A stretch of 64,000 nucleotides of DNA from Pleomorphomonas sp. T1.2MG-36 (GTDB lineage Bacteria > Pseudomonadota > Alphaproteobacteria > Rhizobiales > Pleomorphomonadaceae). Shown piece after piece: positions 21,059-28,362 of the stretch. The position numbers and the translations under genes are program-made. The stretch covers positions 248,001-312,000 of the forward strand of contig NZ_CATNLY010000012.1 in assembly GCF_950100655.1 (NCBI RefSeq), written 5' to 3'. A model generated the notes under the pieces. It searched no databases, had not been told where the DNA came from, and saw nothing but the letters and a program-made list of their open reading frames with translations. Position 1 is the first letter of the stretch; each line of letters begins with the position of its first letter.

Positions 21059-21259
21059 ATGAACATTGGCAGCGCCACCCAGAGCACCCAGATCTCCACC
21101 GCCATGCGCCAAGCCGCGAGCGCGGAGAGCAAGCCGTCCGAACGGGAGCCGGATCGTGACCGCGACGATACGCTCCTGCAAGCCCAGCCCGTTCCGGCTA
21201 AGCCGATCCCGGCTGCCGTCGGCAAGGGCATGGGGCTCCTCGTCGACGTCAGCGTGTAG
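21059..21259 (+). CDS. Small acidic protein B (66 aa), paralogue-like to protein A
   Basis: The ATG follows AGGAGG (21047-21052) at ideal spacing. The product begins MNIGSATQSTQISTAM and has a charged patch SEREPDRDRDD near residues 27-37. It then reads QPVPAKPIPAAVGKGMGLLVDVSV. The order of elements (Ser/Thr start, SE, PDxDxDD, PAK, G-x-G-x-LL-D) parallels the 59-residue protein 264 bp upstream, so the two look like divergent duplicates. The last 11 bp overlap the 3' end of the convergent lysR gene. The function is unknown. Confidence 0.65.
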   Translation: MNIGSATQSTQISTAMRQAASAESKPSEREPDRDRDDTLLQAQPVPAKPIPAAVGKGMGLLVDVSV

Positions 21260-22163
21260 TGCGCACCGGCGCCCCGCCGAAGGGACCGGGCCGCACGAGG
21301 TCGACGAAGGCCGCCGCCGCTCTGCCGAAATAGCGTTCGCGGTGACGAAGGGCGTGAAAGCTGCGGCCGGGAAGCGGCGTTTCGACCTGCACCAGGGTTC
21401 CCGCCGCGAGCGCGGCGCCGACGGCCATGCGCGAAAGAACGGTGATACCCGCGCCGGCCACAACGGCGGTACGGACGGTTTCGTTCGACGGCAGTTCCAG
21501 CGCCACATCGGCTTCGGTCGCGGACAAACCGTAATGGGCCAGCACCTGTTCAAGCGCGACGCGCGTTCCGGACCCTTTTTCCCGCAACACCCAGCGAGCC
21601 GCCGCGAGACGCTCCGCCATGCCGCCGCCCGTGGCAAGCCACGGATCGGTGGGAGCGGTCACCAGCATCAGCTCGTCTTCGAACAGCCGATCGACGGCAA
21701 GACTCGGCTCGTCCACCGGCCCCTCGATGAACCCGACGAGCGCGGCGCCCTCGCGCAACCGCCCGGCGACAAACTCCGTGTTGCCGAGTTCGAGCGTAAC
21801 GCGGATACCGGGATAGCTGGCGGCGAAAGCCTGGATGACGCGTGGGATCCAGTAGGTGCCGATGGTCTGGCTGGCTGCGATCGCCAACTCGCCGCGGCGG
21901 AAATCGGCCAGGTCGGACAGCACCGCCTCGCCATCGGCGGCGCGTACGAGAATGGCCCTCGCCTCGTTCAGAAAGGTACGGCCGGCGTCCGTCAACGCGA
22001 TACGGCGGCCGATGCGGTCGAACAGCTTGATCGCATAGCGGCCTTCCAGCGCGGTGATGGCCGCACTGACCGCCGACTGAGTGAGGTGCAAGTCGTGCGC
22101 GGCCTGGGTCACATGCTCGCGCTCGGCGACGGCGACAAAGATACGAAGCTGTTCGAGGGTCAT
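21249..22163 (-). CDS. LysR family transcriptional regulator linked to yeiH
   Basis: This 304-residue protein has an N-terminal winged helix-turn-helix (LEQLRIFVAVAEREHVTQAAHDLHLTQSAVS, residues 3-33) and a LysR substrate-binding domain from about residue 90. In E. coli the neighbouring gene pair is yeiE-yeiH, and YeiE responds to sulfite, so this regulator may control yeiH. Here it follows yeiH on the same strand with a 16 bp gap, which implies cotranscription and possible autoregulation. This differs from the usual divergent LysR layout. The Shine-Dalgarno sequence is weak. Confidence 0.9.
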   Translation of the reverse strand: MTLEQLRIFVAVAEREHVTQAAHDLHLTQSAVSAAITALEGRYAIKLFDRIGRRIALTDAGRTFLNEARAILVRAADGEAVLSDLADFRRGELAIAASQTIGTYWIPRVIQAFAASYPGIRVTLELGNTEFVAGRLREGAALVGFIEGPVDEPSLAVDRLFEDELMLVTAPTDPWLATGGGMAERLAAARWVLREKGSGTRVALEQVLAHYGLSATEADVALELPSNETVRTAVVAGAGITVLSRMAVGAALAAGTLVQVETPLPGRSFHALRHRERYFGRAAAAFVDLVRPGPFGGAPVRTTR

Positions 22164-22179
22164 GTCCGGAGCCTGGAGA

Positions 22180-23214
22180 TCATGTCAGCCTTATCAAGAT
22201 CAGGCTCAGGCTGGCAATGAAAAGGCTGGCAAGCGCACCGGTCAGCGCCGGCTTCATGCCCCTCGCCTTCAGTTTGACGACACTTGTCTCGAGCCCCATG
22301 GCGGCGAGCGCCATGGTCAGCAGGAAGGTGCTGACCATGCTGGTGTCGGCTTTGAGCGGCGCGGGAATGCTGACAAGGCTGTTGACGGCAACCAGTGCGA
22401 TGAAGCCGAGCACGAACAGCGGCAGGGGCGCCTTGGGGCGCTCGCCCCCCGCTTCCCCAAGAGACGGCAGGAAAGCGGCCATGGAGAAGACCATCGGCGC
22501 CAGCGTCATGACGCGCGTCAGCTTGGCGACGGTCCCGAAGTCGCCGGCCTCGCGTCCGACGGCGAAGGTTGCCGCCACCACCTGGGCGATCTCATGGATC
22601 GAGGAGCCGGCCCAAAGGCCGTAGTCGCGCGGCGCCAGATCGAGAATGCCTTGCAACAAGGGATAGGCGAACATGGCGATGGAGCCGAACACCGTGACGC
22701 AGGCGACGGCATAGGCGACGTCCTCGTCGCGGGCGTCGACCACCGAGTTGGCCGCCGCGACCGCCGAAGCGCCGCAGATCGACGTTCCCGCCGCGATGAG
22801 ACGGGTGAGGCGCGGATCGGCGCCGATGAGCCGGCCGACGGAAAGAGTGAACAGGAAGGTGGCGCCGACGGCGACAAGGATGATGGCAACGCCCCGCACG
22901 CCGGTTTCGGCCACCTGAGAAAAGGTGAGCTGCACGCCGAGCAGAATGATCGCCAACCGCAACAGCCGCCGCATCGAAAAGCCGATGCCGGCGGTGAGCG
23001 CGCCGTGGGTTCCGATGGTGTTGCGGATCAGGATCCCCAGCGCAATGGCGATGATCATCGGGCTGAAATCATGGACGCCGGGCAGCATCCTGAGGCCGTA
23101 GGCAAGGCCAGCGATCGCCGCGCAGGCACCGATGCCGGGCAGTGCGCGGGCGACGGCGCCATAGGAACCAAGAAAGAGAACCGGTTTCGGCGTATCGACA
23201 GATTGTTGGAACAT
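22180..23214 (-). CDS. yeiH: YeiH family membrane protein (UPF0324, putative sulfate/sulfite exporter)
   Basis: This inner-membrane protein of 344 residues has about ten hydrophobic helices. The family segments are present: FSPMIIAIALGILIRN near residue 50, RRLLRLAIILLGVQLTF near 83, TSICGASAVAAANSVV near 145, and YGLWAGSSIHEIAQVVAA near 200. Annotation as a sulfate exporter is putative in the family. The downstream LysR gene is probably in the same transcript. The ATG is at 23212-23214, with no strong ribosome binding site. Confidence 0.88.
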   Translation of the reverse strand: MFQQSVDTPKPVLFLGSYGAVARALPGIGACAAIAGLAYGLRMLPGVHDFSPMIIAIALGILIRNTIGTHGALTAGIGFSMRRLLRLAIILLGVQLTFSQVAETGVRGVAIILVAVGATFLFTLSVGRLIGADPRLTRLIAAGTSICGASAVAAANSVVDARDEDVAYAVACVTVFGSIAMFAYPLLQGILDLAPRDYGLWAGSSIHEIAQVVAATFAVGREAGDFGTVAKLTRVMTLAPMVFSMAAFLPSLGEAGGERPKAPLPLFVLGFIALVAVNSLVSIPAPLKADTSMVSTFLLTMALAAMGLETSVVKLKARGMKPALTGALASLFIASLSLILIRLT

Positions 23215-23440
23215 TTTACCCTGACGCGACCATCCATTGCGATGGATTTCCTATCGCTCAGGTGCTTCGCGCAAACCAACGCATTGTCCTGCACAAACCG
23301 TTCGCCTCGATCGAACGGTTTCGGAAAACGGTCGCTCCGTGCCGATACACTTTCGTACAGATTGAGACCGCTTCAATCGAATCCCCGGCCTCGGTCGGAC
23401 CTATGCTGGCTCCGGCATACCAACTTGGGGGATTTCGATC

Positions 23441-23653
23441 ATGAAGGGCTTTCTCGCAGGCATCGCCGTCACGATGCTGCTGCTCGCCGCGTTTCCATCT
23501 CTGGGCCGCTGGGCCACCGCACTGCCATACAGGGCGCTCGCGACACTCGGCCAGCCAACCGGAAGCGTTCCCACCGGATGGCAAGGCGCCGGCCGTGGCG
23601 GACGAACAACCTATGGCTGCCCGCGCGCCATGTCCGCCAGCTATGACGACTGA
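23441..23653 (+). CDS. Small membrane or secreted ORF (70 aa), unknown
   Basis: The ORF occupies the gap between yeiH and the ABC exporter. GGGGGA (23427-23432) lies eight bases before the ATG. The N-terminus MKGFLAGIAVTMLLLAAFPS is a Lys-led hydrophobic segment typical of a signal peptide or membrane anchor. The remainder is Gly/Thr-rich with no recognisable domain (GAGRGGRTTYG). It resembles no family I know. It could be a chance ORF in high-GC DNA, so confidence is moderate. Confidence 0.42.
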   Translation: MKGFLAGIAVTMLLLAAFPSLGRWATALPYRALATLGQPTGSVPTGWQGAGRGGRTTYGCPRAMSASYDD

Positions 23654-23670
23654 CGAGAGCCGAACCGGAA

Positions 23671-25590
23671 TCACACGGGCTGGTCGGCCCGATCGTTCTT
23701 GCTACCCGACCCGAGAATGCCGAGATCGTCCTCGGCCTTGACGCGGGCAAGACGCGCCTCCGCCTCGTCGGCCTCGCGCTGGCGTGCCCACATGGTGGCG
23801 TAAAGGCCGCCCTTGTCGATGAGTTCGGCATGCGAGCCGCGCTCTGCGATGCGCCCCTTCTCCAGCACGATGATCTCGTCGGCGTTGACCACGGTCGACA
23901 GACGGTGGGCGATGACCATGGTGGTCCGCCCCTCCGCAACCCGGTCGAGTTCGGCCTGGATCTCGCGTTCGGTGTTGGTGTCGAGCGCCGATGTCGCCTC
24001 GTCGAGGATGAGGATCGGCGGCGACTTCAGGATGGTGCGGGCGATGGCGACGCGCTGCTTCTCGCCGCCGGACAGCTTGAGGCCACGCTCGCCGACCGGC
24101 GTTTCGTAGCCACCCGGCAATCCCTCGACAAAATGGGCGATACGGGCCTGCCGCGCCGCCTCGCGCACCTCCTCGGGGTCGGCATCCGGCCGGCCGTAGC
24201 GGATGTTGTAGAAGATGGTGTCGTTGAACAGCACGGTGTCCTGGGGAACCATGCCGATGGAGGAGCGCAAGGACTCCTGCGTCACTTCGCGAACGTCCTG
24301 GCCATCGATGGTGATGCGGCCGGACGTGACGTCGTAGAAGCGGAACAAGAGCCGGGACAGCGTCGACTTGCCGGCTCCCGACGGACCGACCACCGCGACC
24401 GTCTTGCCGGCCGGGATTTCGAACGTGATGCCCTTCAGGATCTGGCGATCGGGATCATAGGCAAACTGCACGTCTTCGAAACGAACCGAACCGCCTTGCA
24501 CCTTGAGCTGGCCGGCGTCGGGCGCATCGATGATCTCGGCCGGTTCGCTCAGAAGGTCGAACATCTGCTCGAGGTCGGTGACGCCCTGGCGGATCTCGCG
24601 ATACATGAAGCCGATGAAGTTGAGCGGAATGCCGAGCTGCATCAACAGGGTGTTGAGCAGAACGAAGTCGCCGAGCGTCTGCGTGCCGGCCACCACTTCG
24701 TGCGCCGACATCACCATGCACAGGGCGACGCCGACGGTGAAGATCACCGCCTGCCCCATGTTGAGCCAGGACAGGGAATACCAGGTCTCGTTGGCTGCCG
24801 CTTCGTAGCGTTCCATGGCGACGTCGAAGCGGGCGGCCTCCATCTTCTCGTTGCCGAAATACTTGACCGTCTCGAAGTTCAACAGGCTGTCGACCGACTT
24901 GGTATTGGCGTCGGTGTCGCTGTCGTTCATGCGGCGGCGAATGGCGATGCGCTTGTCGGAATAGCGGATCGAGAACCAGACGTAGAGCCAGATGGTGACG
25001 CCGATCACCAGCAGATAGCTGAAGCCGAAGTTGACGACGATCACGACCGCCGACAGCGCGAACTCCAGCACCGTCGGCATGGCGTTGAGGATGGTGAAGC
25101 GAACAATGGATTCGATGCCCTTGACGCCACGGTCGATGACGCGGGTCAGGCCGCCAGTGCGCCGCTGCAGATGGAAGCGCAGCGACAGGCGGTGCATGTG
25201 GACGAAGGTCAGATTGGCAAGGCGGCGAACGGCATACTGGCTGACGTTGGAGAACAGCGCATCGCGCAGGTTGTTGAAGCCGTTCAACAAGATGCGGCCG
25301 ATGTTGTAGGCCACGACCATGGCCACCGGATAGGTGAGCCACATCAGCGTCTGCTCGGGCACGTTCGCCTTGGGCGCCAGCGCGTCGGTGGCGAAGGCGT
25401 AGAGATAAGGCACGAGGACGGTGATCACCTTGGCGAGCACCAGCGCCGCCATGGACAGCACCACGCGCATCCTGAGATCGGCGCGCCCGTCCGGCCACAT
25501 GTAGGGCCACAGCTGAGAAAGGGTCGTCCATAGCGACGTATCGCCGCTGATCTTGGCCTTGCCGTCGGCGCGGGGATCGACTGAGCTCAT
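23671..25590 (-). CDS. ATM1-type ABC exporter (fused permease and ATPase)
   Basis: This 639-residue half-transporter has a six-helix membrane domain (about residues 40-340) followed by a nucleotide-binding domain. That domain carries Walker A GPSGAGKST near residue 405, signature LSGGEKQRVAIARTILK near 505, Walker B ILILDEATSALD near 530, and the switch His in VIAHRLSTV. Membrane-domain segments RRTGGLTRVIDRGVKGIE and SLLNFETVKYFGNE are diagnostic of the Atm1/HMT1 group, which exports glutathione conjugates or persulfides, linked to metal tolerance and thiol homeostasis. It acts as a homodimer in the inner membrane. A terminator upstream separates it from the LysM gene. Confidence 0.92.
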   Translation of the reverse strand: MSSVDPRADGKAKISGDTSLWTTLSQLWPYMWPDGRADLRMRVVLSMAALVLAKVITVLVPYLYAFATDALAPKANVPEQTLMWLTYPVAMVVAYNIGRILLNGFNNLRDALFSNVSQYAVRRLANLTFVHMHRLSLRFHLQRRTGGLTRVIDRGVKGIESIVRFTILNAMPTVLEFALSAVVIVVNFGFSYLLVIGVTIWLYVWFSIRYSDKRIAIRRRMNDSDTDANTKSVDSLLNFETVKYFGNEKMEAARFDVAMERYEAAANETWYSLSWLNMGQAVIFTVGVALCMVMSAHEVVAGTQTLGDFVLLNTLLMQLGIPLNFIGFMYREIRQGVTDLEQMFDLLSEPAEIIDAPDAGQLKVQGGSVRFEDVQFAYDPDRQILKGITFEIPAGKTVAVVGPSGAGKSTLSRLLFRFYDVTSGRITIDGQDVREVTQESLRSSIGMVPQDTVLFNDTIFYNIRYGRPDADPEEVREAARQARIAHFVEGLPGGYETPVGERGLKLSGGEKQRVAIARTILKSPPILILDEATSALDTNTEREIQAELDRVAEGRTTMVIAHRLSTVVNADEIIVLEKGRIAERGSHAELIDKGGLYATMWARQREADEAEARLARVKAEDDLGILGSGSKNDRADQPV

Positions 25591-25613
25591 GGTCCACCGG
25601 AAAAACGTTGCTT

Positions 25614-25645
25614 AAAAAACCGCCCGACGCGAACGCGCCGGGCGG
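25614..25645 (-). terminator. Terminator after the LysM protein gene
   Basis: CCGCCCG-A-CGCG (25620-25631) pairs with CGCG-C-CGGGCGG (25634-25645). On the minus strand the stem is followed by TTTTTT. It separates the LysM gene from the downstream ABC exporter. Confidence 0.85.
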
Positions 25646-25713
25646 CTTGCCATCACTGAGATAGTCTCTTTTTCCACCGCGTGCCATGGTTGGGGCATCC
25701 GATGGCGGGAATG

Positions 25714-27327
25714 TTACTGACCGATCGGCCTCCAGGCGGCGTCGCCCTCCGGGATCACGAACACCTGGCCCGGATAGATCAGATCGGGATTGCGGATCTG
25801 GTCGGTGTTGGCCTGATAGATGGTCGAGTAACGGATACCCTTGCCGTAGAGGCGCTTGGCGATCATCCAGAGATTGTCGCCGCGACGAATGATCAGCGTT
25901 TCCGGCTCGGCCGGCTTGGCCTCGCCGGCCGAACCGGCGCCCGCCTGGGCGGAACCGATGCCAGAGGCCAGCGTCGGGGCGGAAAGACCATCCTCGGCGA
26001 TCTGGAAGGGAACCTCGGCACGGGCGATCACCGCGCCGCCGGCACCGATCTGATCGATGCGAACAAGATGCTTGCCGGGGGCGAGTTCGACCTTGCCCTG
26101 GTAGAGCCAACGCCCCTTGTCGGCCTTGGTGTCGCCAACCGCCTTGTCGTCGACATAGAGCCGGATGACGGCACCGCTGGCGGCAGAGCCGGCGGCATAG
26201 AAGCTGTTGCCGTTCTCAAGCTCGACGGCGTCGATCGTGACGGCCGGCGCAGGCGTCGCGGCCGGTTCGACCTTCGGCGCGGTCGCGGGCTCGGCCTTCG
26301 GCACAACAGCCGGTTCGGCCTGCGGCGCGGCAGCCGGCTCGGCAGAGGCGGGAGCAGCATCGGCAGGCGCGGCATCGGCCGGAGCGGCCGCGGGCGTTTC
26401 GGCGGCCTGAGGCGCAGCCTGCGCTGTCGCCGGCTCCGAAGGCTTGGCCTCGGCGGCAGGCGTCAGCGCCGGAGTGGCGGCGGCGACAAGCATGTCGGCC
26501 GGCGGCGCGGGAATCTCGACCGTCGCCGATGCGGCAGCCGGCGTCGCAACGGGCTCGGCCGTGATCGGAGCGGCGGGCTCGGCGGTCGTTGCCGGCGTGG
26601 TCTCATTGCCGGCCGTAGCCGTCGCCGTGGCGCTGGCGGACGTCGGGGGTTCGACAGCCGGGGCAGGCGCAGCGACCGGAGCCTCGGCGGCGGCCGTCTG
26701 GGAGACGACGGCCTCGGCGGGATCGACGCCGGCATCGGCCAGCTTGGCCTGTGCCTCTTCCAGGCCGGGAACCTGCAGAACGGTCGACGGCGATCCGGGC
26801 TGGTTCAAGACGACCAGCACGTCACCGTTGCCGCCCTCGGGCACCGAGACGGCAACCGACTGCTCGGAGGAGGCAACCTTGCCGTCCTTGTCGGTCACGC
26901 GAACCGACAGATCGTGGGCGCCCGGCTTCAGCGGATCGGCGAGAACGATCGCCCAGGAACCGGCATCGTTGGCCTTGCCGTCGGCGACGATGTCCTTGCC
27001 GGACAGGATTTCCACCTTGGCGTCTGGTTCGCTCCGCCCTGCGATCACCGCGTCTCCCGTGGGTTCGACGCGGACGAGATCGAAAATCGGAACGACCGTT
27101 TCGGCAGGGCTGGCGGCAGCGACAGGAGCCGCATCGGCCTTGGCGGGGGCCGGCGTCGCAACGACATCGCTCGAGGCAGCCGCATCGGCCACCGGCGCGG
27201 GATGGCCGGCGATCTGGAGGTTGAGCTGGCGCAGCACGCTATCGAGCGCGCCTGAGAACAGACCGGCCAGAAGAATCACGATCACGCCGACGGCGCCGAT
27301 CAGAATAGTGCGAAGTCTCTTGTTCAT
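25714..27327 (-). CDS. Pro/Ala-rich envelope protein with Ig-like segment and C-terminal LysM domain
   Basis: This 537-residue protein begins MNKRLRTILIGAVGVIVILLAGL, an N-terminal membrane anchor. Residues about 80-165 look like a bacterial Ig-like fold (VEPTGDAVIAGRSEPDAKVE ... DLSVRVTDKDGKVASS). A long low-complexity stretch of Ala, Pro, Glu and Thr follows (about 200-360). A second beta-rich segment comes next (VELENGNSFYAAGSAASG). It ends with a LysM module (about 480-528: RRGDNLWMIAKRLYG ... IYPGQVFVIP), which binds peptidoglycan. It likely spans the periplasm between inner membrane and wall. I use the ATG at 27325-27327 because the anchor begins there. Confidence 0.88.
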   Translation of the reverse strand: MNKRLRTILIGAVGVIVILLAGLFSGALDSVLRQLNLQIAGHPAPVADAAASSDVVATPAPAKADAAPVAAASPAETVVPIFDLVRVEPTGDAVIAGRSEPDAKVEILSGKDIVADGKANDAGSWAIVLADPLKPGAHDLSVRVTDKDGKVASSEQSVAVSVPEGGNGDVLVVLNQPGSPSTVLQVPGLEEAQAKLADAGVDPAEAVVSQTAAAEAPVAAPAPAVEPPTSASATATATAGNETTPATTAEPAAPITAEPVATPAAASATVEIPAPPADMLVAAATPALTPAAEAKPSEPATAQAAPQAAETPAAAPADAAPADAAPASAEPAAAPQAEPAVVPKAEPATAPKVEPAATPAPAVTIDAVELENGNSFYAAGSAASGAVIRLYVDDKAVGDTKADKGRWLYQGKVELAPGKHLVRIDQIGAGGAVIARAEVPFQIAEDGLSAPTLASGIGSAQAGAGSAGEAKPAEPETLIIRRGDNLWMIAKRLYGKGIRYSTIYQANTDQIRNPDLIYPGQVFVIPEGDAAWRPIGQ

Positions 27328-27753
27328 CACCCGTCCACGCCCCCGTCGGCTACACCGACAAAAACAACCGTATCGGCCGACCACCGAATGGTACCCGTCG
27401 GTCGATCCGTCCACCACCGACAGTCACGTCGGATGATCCACCGAGTCGCGACCAATCGAACACAATGATTTGAGCTACCTTCAAGGCTGCTCTTTTGTGC
27501 CGACAACGCCAAAACATGACGCGGCAGATTTTTTCATGCTTTATACTCATACGGTTAGGCTCACAAGTGCGGCTCTTTACAGGTTTCGGCCAACGGATCG
27601 AGCTTGCCGATTCCCTTGGAACCGATGCAAGAAAGCCGCACTTTTGCGCGCATTCGATGGCAGGGCGCCCACCGAGCAACCGTCGTCGTCGGCCTTCCTT
27701 TCGGCGCAGCCAGACGCTTGACGGCCGCGATACGGCGGTGCGACAAGAAAGAC
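27328..27753. other. 426 bp intergenic region between LysM and LOG genes
   Basis: The divergent promoters should lie here. TATACT at 27542-27547, in a local AT-rich patch, is a possible -10 for the LOG gene, without a clear -35. AAGTGCGGCT (27565-27574) is inversely repeated as AGCCGCACTT (27634-27643), giving a possible long-range stem in the leader. No ORF is supported. Confidence 0.45.
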
Positions 27754-28356
27754 ATGATCGAAATCAACAGCATCTGTGTGTTCTGCGGCTCGGCTAACGG
27801 CCGCAACCCGGCCTATGTGGCCGCAGCCGAACGTCTGGGCGCCGATATGGCCGCTCACGGTATCCGGCTCGTCTACGGCGGCGGCAACGTCGGCCTGATG
27901 GGAGCCACCGCCCGCGCCGTCATGGCCGCCGGCGGCCGGGTGACCGGTATCATTCCGGAGTTTCTGGTCAGCCGCGAGCGGATGCTCGACGGTGTCGACG
28001 AGTTGCATGTCGTGGCGGACATGCACACCCGCAAGCGCATGATGTTCGAAGCGGCCGACGCTTTCGTGACGCTGCCCGGCGGCATCGGCACGCTGGAAGA
28101 AGTGGTCGAACAGCTCACCTGGGCGCAGCTCGGGCAGCACAAGAAGCCGATCGTGCTCGCCGACATCGATGGTTTCTGGCAGCCGCTGGTCGGGCTGATC
28201 AACCACATGAACCGGGAAGCCTTCATCCGCGAGGGCTTCGATGTCCGGTATCATGTGGCGCGAACCGCCGCCGACATCCTGCCGACCGTGCTTGCGGCGG
28301 CCGGCAGCAATGGCGAAGTGGTCGCCGGCGACGCCGAGACCATTGCCAGGATGTAA
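27754..28356 (+). CDS. LOG family protein (cytokinin riboside 5'-monophosphate phosphoribohydrolase-like, TIGR00730)
   Basis: The 200-residue protein carries the LOG signature PGGIGTLEEVVEQLTW near residues 108-123, preceded by GGGNVGLMGATARAVMAAGG near 45-64 and MHTRKRMMFEAADAF near 90-104. LOG enzymes hydrolyse the N-glycosidic bond of (cytokinin) nucleoside 5'-monophosphates; bacterial members may act in purine salvage or housecleaning. I use the ATG at 27754 (MIEINSICVFCGS). An upstream in-frame start at 27604 would add 50 arginine-rich residues with no family match. The ribosome binding site AAGAAAG is weak. It converges with cimA, 6 bp apart. Confidence 0.9.
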   Translation: MIEINSICVFCGSANGRNPAYVAAAERLGADMAAHGIRLVYGGGNVGLMGATARAVMAAGGRVTGIIPEFLVSRERMLDGVDELHVVADMHTRKRMMFEAADAFVTLPGGIGTLEEVVEQLTWAQLGQHKKPIVLADIDGFWQPLVGLINHMNREAFIREGFDVRYHVARTAADILPTVLAAAGSNGEVVAGDAETIARM

Positions 28357-28362
28357 GTCGCC

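Noticed and set aside
23830..25533. Long plus-strand open frame opposite the ABC exporter
   Set aside because: The exporter frame carries Walker A, signature and Walker B motifs; the opposite frame is a His/Arg/Asp-rich shadow.
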